This document shows positions 54,201 to 64,000 of a stretch of DNA of 64,000 bases, in pieces (the stretch's first letter is position 1; each line of letters begins with the position of its first letter). The position numbers and the translations under genes are program-made. The stretch is from Argyresthia goedartella (lineage: Eukaryota; Arthropoda; Insecta; Lepidoptera; Argyresthiidae), in contig OX463815.1 of the NCBI GenBank assembly GCA_949825045.1, positions 17,415,231 to 17,479,230 of the forward strand, written 5' to 3'. A model generated the notes under the pieces. That model ran no database searches. It was given only the letters and a program-made list of their open reading frames with translations, and was not told the origin of the DNA.

Positions 54201-55740
54201 TATGAGACACAAATTGCATGAACTAAAACTGGTGAGAATAAATCTTGTAAAATTTTATTTCCTCTAGGTATGTTGGACATATAGTGTAATGTGGTGATGT
54301 TGGTGATGTAGATGTAAATAATGTGTACCTACCCTAGTGTATTTTTTCTGATAATCAGGTCTGGCCGAGCATTGTAGATGGTATGTTTCTTTGCAGGATC
54401 ACACGAGGACATGTGACTCGTCAGAAATGGCCGTGTCGTGGATAATGCTTTACCAGATGATTATTGTATGTAGGGTAGTTCAGAAGGCTGAGGTTTACAG
54501 TACAATTTTTCATATTCACCCCAACACGCTATTAAAGGCTACTGAAAAAGAGTTCCTTAGAAGAATAAATTTATGTATGCAACGAATTCCATTTCGAACA
54601 ACTAATTAGTTAGCTTTTACATGTTTTTAGGTTAATAATAAAATAAGTTTTAAGATTTTATGTTTTCCTTTCATTTAATTTACTATGTTTGTTAAAGAGA
54701 TATGATCCTTATGATTGACCCTGTTGATTGACGCCATAAAAGTACAAGTGATGTTTTTTCGAATTTTAGCCGGTTCGATTCCTTGTTGTTGCAAGCGATT
54801 TTTTTCTAAATCTTTGAAGGCATTTTGTTTCTTTTCAAAAATAAAGGAATGTTTCCTTTGAGGGAAATTTGCTACCTCCATTATTTAGAGTACTTGCCCT
54901 CCAGGTGGTGTCACAAAATTCCACCCTGTATATTCCTTTTCTTATGGTTGTCATACTATTTGCTCCAAAACTATCATAACTATATATTTATTCCTTTTCT
55001 TATGGTTGTCGTTGTTTACTTGACATCTTTTGATTCAGGATCATGATTTCCTCTAAAGTGCCACAATGGCAATCAGTTGGACTTTAGAGCATATTTTGGG
55101 TCGATTCACCGATGTCACCTGTAAACAAACCAAACAACTTCCACTGGGTTGCCTTCGAACCAGCATCTCCAGCGTGACAGGTGAGCGATGAACACGAGTC
55201 CACGGATGAGTACCTCTGTAAGAACTCCAACAAGAGTTAAATTATTCCTGAGGACTCTTTCGCATCCTTTAAGCTATTGCTATAAACAATAAATTACTTT
55301 AAAAACCCATGGAAAATACTGAAACCAGCTGAAACATGAAAGTTTACGAACATTTGTTATACCTCTATGTGAATTCAACAGTTTATATGGATTATTAATA
55401 TCGCCAATGCTCAAAAAGAGTATAGTAATCTAATCTAAACGAAGCAAAAGCTAACTATTAGTTAATTTTATCTCTTCCTCTTCTTTCTTTTTAATGTTAT
55501 TGTATGTCTTCTTCCTTCTTTTTAATTTTGTCTCAAAAAACTAAGGAAGAGCAATCATGTCAACTAATCAATTGTCAAAGAAAACTAAAACGCGCGTAGC
55601 GAAAGACGCTGCACTGCACGCCAAAGCGTTAGCGCGAATAGAAATGTTGCGTTAAAGAATAAAGAATATTTACATTATCTGCAGTACCCGTCTCAGATTG
55701 CCGAAATGTTTGGCCGTAGGTTCAAGGTTGCCCCATAGCC
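54201..55740. other. unassigned region before a LINE
   Basis: No gene recognised. A short frame at 54391-54609 and another at 54675-54881 (minus) lack known motifs. From about 55556 (ATGTCAACTAATCAATTG) the sequence may be the 5' part of the LINE at 55742. Confidence 0.3.
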
Positions 55741-55741
55741 A

Positions 55742-57197
55742 GTTCAGACAGACGCGCAATTGGAGAATGTCTCTCAGTCGGCCGTTCCCTCAAGAGAAGT
55801 GATTCAATTCACGGCAGCTGATGTGGCACGAGCAATACGGCAGAGGAAGAGAGGCCAGTCGCCGGGTCATGATGGTTTGAGTGTGGAGCACTTACTTTGC
55901 GCAGGAGATAAGTTGTTCAGAAAGTTGGCAGCATTATATAATATGTGTGTTTGGTTTGGCTATCTCCCTGATGCCCTCATGAAAACCATTGTGGTCCCAA
56001 TTGCAAAGAACAAAACGGGTGACCTTGCCTCTGCGGCCAACTATCGTCCGATTTCCCTAGGGACCGTCATAGGCAAGATACTGGAAAGAGTTCTGCAGCC
56101 GGAGCTGGCCGTCAATTTAGCACTAGACGACGCGCAATTTGGTTTTCGTCCAGGACTCTCGACAGACTCAGTAATTATGAGCCTGAGGCACGCGTGAATT
56201 ACTACAAGAAAAGGGGTACATCTGTGTATGCGTGCTTCCTAGAATTGAGTAAGACGTTTGATTTAGTGAATTATAAAATTATCTGGAGCAAACTGCTGAA
56301 CTCAAATGTCCCAAAGGAAGTGGTGAGTCTGTTGAGATACTGGTACTGGCGTCAAGTTAATTGTGTGAGTTGGGGCGACGCGACTTCTAGCGAATACAGG
56401 CTAAAATGCGGGGTTCGTCAGGGGGGGCTCACTTCTCCGACCTCTTCAATCTCTACGTCAATGAGCTGATTAGGAAGCTGAGGAGTACCAAGGTCGGCTA
56501 TCATGTTGGGGGTGTTTGTTTTAACAACCTAAGATATGCGGACGACATGGTGCTCCTCAGCTCCTCTATCGAGGGTTTGAGAAAACTGCTGTCAGTGTGT
56601 GAGCATTATGCGGATGACCACGGACTGAAGTATAATGTCTTAAAAACGGAGATGATGGTTTTTAGGGAGGGTAGAGGACCGGAGAGGGTGCCCCAGATTC
56701 GTTCTCCGGTTCGTACTATGGAGCGTTTCAAGTATCTTGGCCACATTCTGACAGAGGATCTCAGAGACGATGGTGACATTGGACGGGAAAGTAGGGCTCT
56801 CTCAGTCAGATGCAACATGCTTGCACGCAGATTCCACAGGTGTAACCAGGAGGTTAAAGTCACCCTTTTTAAAGCATATTGCCAAAACCTGTACACATGC
56901 CACCTGTGGATCAACTACACGATAAAAGCATATAATACCCTGAGGATTTAATACAACGATGCATTCCGCATTCTCCTCAGACGGCCGCGATTCTATAGTG
57001 CGTCAAGCATGTTCGCGGACGCGATAGTCCCCGATTTCTTCGCCGCCCTGCGGTCCAGAATAGCTTCCGCGTGGGAGAGACTGAGAAGTACTGGAAAGGC
57101 AATATTGCGTGCTGTATGTGTTGATATCTGCAGTCCACTTCACAACTACTGGCTCTCTGTGCCAACCGAAAATAGGCTTTTTAAGTTTTCATTTTAA
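55742..57197 (+). pseudogene. LINE reverse transcriptase with two frameshifts
   Basis: The domain is spread over three frames. The first (to 56197) has IRQRKRGQSPGHDGLSVEHL, NYRPISLGTVIGKILERVL and DAQFGFRPGLSTD. The second (56197-56440) has GTSVYACFLELSKTFD with YRLKCGVRQGG. The third (56440-56951) has NLYVNELIRKL, the catalytic NLRYADDMVLLSSS, and FKYLGHILTEDL. A stop at about 56949 is followed by YNDAFRILLRRPRFYSAS and the C-terminal end near 57190. The YADD site is intact, but the frameshifts and stop make it non-functional. No endonuclease domain is visible upstream. Confidence 0.85.
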
Positions 57198-57479
57198 TTA
57201 TTGTTGTGTCACTGTCATTACAAATGGCATCTGACTCAGCAGTATGCGGAAGGCCATGCCTTCAGCGCTGATTTTCAGTCCGCTCCGAGTGTTGCTCCGC
57301 GAGCATCACAGTCTGCTGCGTGATACAACCATTAAATCATGTGTACATAAATATATAACAATACAGTAATAAAAAAAATGTAATAACAGAGATAATAAAT
57401 ATACATTTCTTGTGCGGTAGCCATAGTTTCCATTTTAAAAACTTTTTTTATTTGGAATGTACCTAAGTTGTGCCGGGCA

Positions 57480-58440
57480 ATGTCAGTGAGCAACCACAAA
57501 CTCAAGTCTTGTTGCGGCGAGAGGTTGGAACCGAAGGGAGGAGTAGTCTCTGCTGATCCAGCAAATAAGCCTTGAGCTTGTGCCCAAAGGCATACCTACT
57601 AGTCATTTCACGGACTGGAGGGGGAATATCATTCTAACACTTAGATGCCGCAAAACGGAAACTCCCGCGGAAAGTTCGATATGGTGGTATCAATAGTCTC
57701 TCTTTGTGAACTCTACGTCCTCGGGTAGCACATTTAAGCTTCTTGTGCAGGTAGGATGGGGTTCCTGTGCGTATTACACCAAAAAGTAATTTGGCAAGGT
57801 GTAAATGCCGACGGGCTTCCATATTAAGGAGTTTTGCTGCATCCAAGTAAAGGATGATATGGGATCTAGGAGGGATTTTAAAACAAAAACGTGCACATGC
57901 GTTTTCACACGTTGTATTAACCTTTTCGTCCGTTCAAGTTTACCGCCACCATAGACGATTTCACAGTAGTTTAATCTGGACAATATCAGTGATTCACTTA
58001 GCCTGACACGCAATTCAATGCTAAGGTAATCACGTATATTATAAAGGATTTTAAGGCGGTAGAAACAATTGCTGACTACGTTTACCCTGATGGCTATATC
58101 GTTGGGGGCAAGGGCTTGGACAGTACTTAGATTTATCAGGGTTTAGCAAAAGACAGCTCCTCTCAGACCATGAAGCGGATGGCTTCATCTAGATCGCTAT
58201 TTATGGACTGTACAGCAGTCTTTACGGCAGATGGAACGGTCGATATATATAATTGGGTGTCATCTACGTAAATATGGCACATACTACTCTCCACGAAAGA
58301 TGTGATCTCCGCAGAATAAATAATAATAATAGGGGGCCTAATATTGACCCTTGAGGTACACTTCTTGTTAAGCACTTTGTCGAGGAAAACAACGTAGCAC
58401 CATCGCTTTTTTCCAGCTCGTTGATCGTTTGTGCTCGATA
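57480..58440 (-). pseudogene. CR1/jockey-like LINE fragment
   Basis: On the minus strand: VPQGSILGPLL-type sequence near 58350; CHIYVDDTQLYIST with the catalytic YVDD motif (about 58270); LSESLILSRLNYCEIVYGG; then LHLAKLLFGVIRTGTPSYL, FRGSFRFAASK and WNDIPPPV-like C-terminal blocks. These are the second half of a LINE reverse transcriptase, in several frames. Confidence 0.75.
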
Positions 58441-58658
58441 TTGATAACAGCAACAGGTAGATGCTTAAAATATTCACAGAATATTTAGTTACATATTCAC
58501 TTTTAAAATAAATAATTAAATTAAAATCAAACAAATATTTAAGGCTGGCTCACATACAATAAACGTGATTTTTTTTGCTCGTTTTTTCTTGATAATGGCA
58601 TCAGGCAAACGCTTGAAATATTCACAGCATATTGAGTAAAACTTAAATAAAGTTAATA

Positions 58659-59951
58659 TTAGGTCCTTACAAATGAAATTGGCGTTTCGCCGTACTGGCC
58701 ACTTTGATCTCAAATATCTCCTCTATGGTTAGGAATTCGAAATTCAAATTTATACAGCTATTTACTCATGTATTTGTGTTTCTAACATTATAATTAATTT
58801 GTTTTTTCCTAAATTGTTTTTTTTTTCTTGCGTCACTCAGCTAACAAAATGGAAAACTTGAAATATCGCGTTATTTACGAGTATGAGTTCTACCGTGGCA
58901 CCAGTGCTGCATGCAGAAACGGCTCGAAGGATTAATGATGTGTATGGTGACGGTGCCGCAATAGAAAACACAGTACGTTTTTGGTTCCAACGTTTTCGTT
59001 CTGGAAATTTCGACCTGCAGAACAAGCCCGTGGACGGCCGGAGACCAAAGTTGATAATGAAGAATTTAAGGCTATTGTGGAAGCGGATCCATCGCAAACC
59101 ACGTCTGAGTTAGCTGCAGGTTGCGATGTTAGTGATAAAACTGTTTTAATCCACTTGAAGCAAATTGGGAAGGTGAAAATGCTTGAAAGGTGGGTACCTC
59201 ACGAACTGAGTGAAGCAAATCAACAAACGCGCGTTGACTGCTGCGTTGCATTACTCACCCGGCACAATAATGAAAGGATTTTAAATCGAATCATTACCTG
59301 TGATGAAAAGTGGATCTTGTACGATAATCGGAAGCGCTCATCGCAATGGCTGAACCCTGCCGAACCAGCCAAACCATGCCCCAAGCGAAAATTGACTCCA
59401 AAAAAGTTACTTGTGAGCGTTTGGTGGACTAGTGCTGGTGTCGTTCACTACAGCTTTCTTAAATCTGGCCAGACGATTACGGCAGATGTCTTTTTTCAGC
59501 AACTGCCAATCATGATGGAAAAGCTAGCTGCTAAACAACCAAGGCTGGTCAATCGCTCTAGGCCACTACTGCTTCATGATAACGCTGGACCACAACCTGC
59601 ACAACAGATGGCTACCATGTTAGAGGAGCTTCAATTGGAATGTCTAAGACATCCACGGTACTCTCCGGACCTTTGCTCCAACAGATAACCATTTTTTTCG
59701 AAATTTTGATAACTTCTTGAAAAGGAAAAAATTCAACTCCGATGGGGAAGTCCAAACCACCTTCAAAGGTTTTATTGGTTCCCGTCCGAATGTTTTTTTT
59801 TAGTAAAGGGTTCGAAGAACTACCTATGAGATGGCAAAAGTGTATAGATAGCAATGGTACATAATTTGATAAAATAAATATATTATATTTAAAAAACAAC
59901 GACTTTATGTTCCTCCCATGCAAAACGCCAATTTCATATATAAGGAGCCAA
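58659..59951 (+). mobile_element. mariner element with TIRs and TA target duplication
   Basis: The left end TTAGGTCCTTAC with ATGAAATTGGCGTTT and the inverted right end TTGGCTCCTTAT with ATGAAATTGGCGTTT are terminal inverted repeats. TA flanks both (58657-58658 and 59952-59953). The length of about 1293 bp is normal for mariner. Confidence 0.85.
58849..59862 (+). pseudogene. mariner transposase, frameshifted
   Basis: Starts MENLKYRVIYEYEFYRGTSAA. It shifts frame at about 58910 into AETARRINDVYGDGAAIENT with WFQRFRSGNFDLQNKPVDGR, and shifts again near 59055. A long frame (to 59688) follows with WVPHELSEANQ (the WVPHEL signature), ITCDEKWILYDN (first Asp), LLLHDNAGPQPAQQM (second Asp) and HPRYSPDL. 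The third Asp block, APTDNHFF, is present only after another frameshift near 59672. The C-terminus continues LDNFLKGKKFNSDG and RWQKCIDSNG. Full-length but inactive. Confidence 0.9.
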
Positions 59952-60539
59952 TATTTAAGGGGGGCTTAAATATTAACTTTATTTATTTTTTTAACTATTT
60001 TTTGCCATTTTTATAGATAATTGTACGCAAACATTCGTGCGGGAGTCCGACTCGCACTTTGCCAGGTTTTTTTTCCATTAAACGTCACCTTACACCTTTT
60101 TTACGCCTTCAAAAGCTAGGTTATTATGTATTTCAACAAAGCATTGCTGTTAAAACTTTGACAGGCGTGGCAGCATGTTCAGACATCTAGCTACTTTTGA
60201 CCCCTTGATAGCATATGGTGATATATTAAACCTGAAATGCATGAAATTTGGCCTATTCATGGAACGCTAGTTAACTACCTAATTCTACCTTTCATAATCT
60301 TCTTTTTTCTGTAGATAATCCCAAACTCAACAAGCCTTTTATCAAGTTCAAAAGGTTTAGCTTGGTGTTTATTGACTATTTAAAGGCCTATGTCTAGGTA
60401 GGTGCAGGCGGTGAAGCCATATTTTTTGTAAATTATCTACTCAGGATCAATTTCAGAACTTCGCACCCATTTAGATATTTCTTATTATTTTGTAGGCAAA
60501 GTTGAACTTGGCTCAAATTTTATATTTAATTTAATCCTC

Positions 60540-61470
60540 TCCTACTCATCCTCGATAGATGCGGTTTTGTCCCAGGTAGCTAGTACTTGGTGCACCCTGC
60601 TCGTAAAAACCTTCACTGTCTCGGGGACTTTGGTCATGCTCAGAGACATGTTCTTCTTTTCCGGGGGTTAAAAGAGTGAATCTTTTTAAGAGCAAGGCGA
60701 GCCACTGTCCCCACCAGGGGGTGATCACTGTCGCAGTCTGGGCTATGAAACGAGCGTGCATGGAGAGTTTCTTTTAAGTCCTTCTTCCGAGTGAGGGCAA
60801 GATCGAGCTGATGCCAGCATTTTGAGCGGGGATGCATCCAAGAGACTTTTCTCATAAACTTACCTCTAAAATAGGTGTTGGTAAGGCTCAGCTGGTGTTT
60901 AGAGCAAAACTGCAACAAAAGTTGTCCGTTGTCATTTCGCTTTCCCACGCCGTGGTCACCTAGGCCTAATCAGGCAAGGAGATGGTGTCTTGTCCTACAT
61001 GGGCATTGAAGTCTCCCAGGATAAATTGTCGGTCGCCCGGATGCACTCCCCTCACAGCTTCGTCTAGTTGGTCGTAGAACTGCTATTTTGTTACAGTTGT
61101 TGAGGGAAGTGTTGGAGCATATGGGTACGAACCCGTACGCGGTGTTAAGGCGCAGGACCATTATGCGCTCCGACATACCCACAGGACTCTCCATTGAGGA
61201 TAGAAGATCATTCCTCATCGCGAATCCTACTCCGTGCTCGCGAGTATCCGATGCATCTTTACCTTTCCAGAAGAAGGTGTACTGTGCTTCCCGTAACGAC
61301 CCCTCATCCTTGATGCTGTTCTTTTGCAAAGAGCAATACCTTTGTGTAGCTTGTTAAGCTCTGCGTCGATGACGGCTAATTTACGCAGGTCTTGCGCGCA
61401 ATCTGAACTTCCACTGGTGTTCGGGAAGACTGTCCTCATTGTTCGGACATTCCATGTAGCAAAGCGCATG
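60540..61470 (-). pseudogene. LINE apurinic endonuclease domain
   Basis: The minus-strand frame starts MRFATWNVRTMRTVF, the usual start of the endonuclease/exonuclease/phosphatase domain in insect LINEs. Later blocks in other frames are FFWKGKDASDTREHGVGFAM, GNDNGQLLLQFC-like KRNDNGQLLLQFC, TNTYFRGKFMRKVSWMHP, KCWHQLDLALTR and the catalytic-end CDSDHPLV. Frameshifts at about 61120 and 60960 break it. No reverse transcriptase follows on this strand, so it is an isolated fragment. Confidence 0.8.
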
Positions 61471-61870
61471 TAATTAGGAGGGGGGTTTTATATTTTATTT
61501 TCTTATTGGCAGGCGTTTGAGGCACAGCGCCGGTCATCTAGTGTTGGCTAGTGTTTCGTACATACAAGCAAAACAAACCGACGCCGAGACGGACCAGTAC
61601 CTTAAAGGCAGATGGCTGCTCAGCTTGAAACGGGTGGTAACTGGTTAATAGATCTGCGATGGACCCTCCCACTATAGAGAGTCCCACCTACGCCCATTTG
61701 TGCGGACTTATAACCGGTCACTGTCACTCCCCGTGTTGTTTTCCACCTTGTGGTCGGGTGGGCGAAGTGTCCTCTCCGCGAAAGTTGCTATGACTGGGAC
61801 ATAAATGCGGCTACACGTGCATGCCCAGCACACGTGGCCTAGCTGGCTTGATCCACAGGAACGACGAGTC

Positions 61871-62351
61871 TGACTATCTATGTGTGTATGTTAGTTCCGG
61901 TCTACGGGCCACGGTTTTCAAGCGATCCTCATAAAACTTGGCACACGCGTTCCTTGAATTAAATGTTTTTTTTTTCCGAGAGCTTTTCTCGATTTTCCCC
62001 TTGGGGGGAGGAGTTATGACGTCATAAATTTTTAACTTGAATGAAACTTATCGTGTGGGGTATCAAATTATACCTTTCGGCCGCCTGTTTTCTAAAAATC
62101 GAAGAAATATTTTCAAAACATACCAAGTTTGGCCTCCTGGAAGTAGGAGGCGGATTAATAAAGAGGATCTATACAAACCATGAGAGTGAGTGAAATAGAC
62201 TATAACTATTTTCGTGAAAAGTCAATAGATTGTATTTTAAATCGCAAAATGTAGTTTACATAGTTATTGGTGCGGCTACTTTATTGATTTTGATTGAATC
62301 TAAAATACTTACTTATAAATTGGTTCACAGTCCCCCCTGTTAGCGAGGTCT
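61871..62351 (+). repeat. interspersed repeat family B, copy 2
   Basis: Shares AGTTCCGGTCTACGGGCCAC, AAGCGATCCTCATAAAACTTG, AAATCGCAAAATGTAGTTTAC and TTCACAGTCCCCCCTG with 19762-20217. It carries an extra AACTTGAATGAAACTTATCG segment absent or replaced in copy 1. Confidence 0.8.
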
Positions 62352-64000
62352 ACTGCCCACAGGGCCACTAGTTAATGAATGAAGCAAACGCAATATTACT
62401 ACTTCTATACAGTTGTTTCCTCATAGTAGTCGATTGACATATACTTAGACATAGACATAATTTATTAATAATATTCATTACATCTGATCGTGACTGTCAT
62501 GGTTGTTGGTACGGGGCCCGACCAAGGATCTACATTTTGTTCTTTTCTGAGCTGCGAGATTGCCTCGTGTAGACCAAACTTCAGGTATTCCTACGTGTGA
62601 CTGTGTGTGTGAGCGTGCAGGTGGTCTTCCCATTGTTCTTGCGCCTTCTATTTTTCCTTCCATTTACATACACATACACATTTTATATACGTGTTACATG
62701 TCAAAGAAAGTCCAGCATTCGGATTGTCCAGGATTCAGCACCATATAGAAATATGGGCCATTATTACAAAATACATTTACATTTTATGATTATTTCTATC
62801 AAACTCGTATTGCCGATTGAGCCATTAGTTTTAAACATTGTTATATCATCAATGAGTTCGTTCATACTGAATAAGTGAAATAGATTACGCGTTATCTAGA
62901 TGTACCTGTCCTCAATTGATCTCAGATTCGGCAGATTCTTTCCTGACATTTCGAAAAGAGATAAGACACTACTATTTTCTGAATATGTAGTGATTATGTA
63001 TTCAGTCTGACTTTGTATATTTTTAACCAACCTACAAGCCTACGATATATTTTGTGGTATTTACACTAAATTATTGATCTTGTACGGCAAATTGTAAAAT
63101 TATTTTAATCCTAGAGGGAGGATCCAGTTATATCCTTTTTAAATAATTTCAACTGTTCACTAACAGTGGTAGCTAACGTTCTTTGCAATTCTCAAATATT
63201 CAAAACATGTTGTGAATAGTATCGACTTATGCGATAGTATGCTTTTAAAAGAGAAGCTTGAAACATTTTCGGAAATTGTCAAATTTTGTAAACATCTAAA
63301 ACAGGAGCTTGGCTTGCTATTGAATAAAGAAAACACTGTGATTTTCTCAGAATTTTGCCGAAAGTATATTCTAATATGAAACGTATATGGACTGCTGCAA
63401 ATCAATCTATCAATGTATGGCCCAGTTTCTTTGCCACTAAAGGAGAACAAGTTGATGGCATTGTCGGTGCGCCATCTGATTATATAGAAATCCACCTCCT
63501 AGTGTACATGAAGCTTCCTTTTCCTTTACTCCAAGGAAACTATTCGAAAAACTGGGCTCAAGACAAAAAAGAAGACATATTCAAACTTTAAGTAACTCTT
63601 TTCGTCGGCTGGATGTTAGAAAAATGCTGAACCAAGTCGATTGTCAAACATTTACACACACTCACCCATACCCAGATTGTGCAATAACTACAATGACCTC
63701 TGTTGTAGCAAATCAAACATGAAAATTTTTCACGATTGCTTACGATTGATTTGTCTAAACAAATTTATAGTAATTATATGCCTATAGTGTATATTTGCCT
63801 CCAATTCTTTTGTTATTCTAGATTTAGTAAATAAAATTTGTACATAGTATAGGTATAGTTGTAGTAGTTCAGTTTTAATGTAGCTTAGTTAGTTGTTAAT
63901 GTTAGGTACCTAATTTTTATCTTTATTATCACTTGCTTTCTTTAAAACTAAGTATCTTTGTACTCACCAATGCTTTGCTCATCTGTAAAAAACTCCTATA
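62352..64000. other. unassigned right end of the window
   Basis: No gene is recognised. The minus-strand frame at 62663-62478 contains TMGRPPARSHTQ, faintly like the GRPxxRW end of a LINE, but this is weak. A plus-strand frame at 63355-63591 has no known motif. Confidence 0.3.

Larger units (their letters stand above)
58425..60080 (-). repeat. family A-like repeat split by a mariner
   Basis: AAATATTTAAGGCTGGCTCAC with AAACGTGATTTTTTTTGCTCG lies left of the mariner. GGGAGTCCGACTCGCACTTTG and a poly-T end at about 60070 lie right of it. Both match reverse-oriented family A-type repeats. The mariner with its TA duplication sits between. Confidence 0.5.

Noticed and set aside
62478..62663. LINE C-terminus
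   Set aside because: Only GRPPAR resembles the GRPRxRW block; not enough to call.

Overview
This window looks like a stretch of a lepidopteran (moth or butterfly) nuclear genome. It is AT-rich and intron-containing, and it carries a one-way cluster of cuticular-protein genes of the CPR (Rebers-Riddiford, RR-1) family, all on the minus strand. The space between genes is filled with transposable elements typical of insects, several nested inside one another. No bacterial-style operons, rRNA genes or true tRNA genes were seen; tRNA-like promoters occur only inside SINEs.

The host genes, in window order, are CPR gene 1 (2196-4698), CPR gene 2 (14658-16260), CPR gene 3 (29711-31213), a CPR-like gene 4 without a recognisable chitin-binding domain (34444-35766), and CPR gene 5 (38832-40351). 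All five start with a very small coding exon (12-18 nt) that encodes only the first residues of the signal peptide, followed by a larger exon beginning with the hydrophobic core. Genes 1 and 2 are close paralogues with the same four-exon layout and intron phases and a PTSPPIPPQI tail. Genes 3, 4 and 5 share N-terminal D-x-G-[KR]-Y-x-P repeats and form a second subgroup. The products are expected to be secreted and, for genes 1, 2, 3 and 5, to bind chitin in the cuticle. TATA boxes, and in some cases ATCAGT-type initiators, sit upstream of genes 1, 2, 3 and 5.

The mobile DNA includes: (a) a complete-looking BEL/Pao LTR retrotransposon at 20703-25996, with 544-bp LTRs differing at three positions and a GCCAT target duplication, whose pol has lost the reverse transcriptase; (b) a 2.3-kb element at 46941-49229 with CACAGTG-type termini, a 5-bp CAGCG duplication and a RAG1/Transib-like C-terminal transposase fragment; (c) a DNA transposon remnant with about 600-bp inverted repeats (about 31700-34190); (d) a mariner with TA duplication (58659-59951) and a second mariner fragment (49790-50400); (e) many 5'-truncated or frameshifted LINE copies; (f) tRNA-derived SINEs of at least two families; (g) foldback and MITE-like repeats and one high-copy repeat family seen at least four times. 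Nested insertions give a relative chronology: LINE into repeat, LINE into SINE, LINE into LINE, mariner into repeat, SINE into DNA transposon.

Exon coordinates were deduced by eye from splice consensus and reading-frame continuity. They have not been tested against transcripts.
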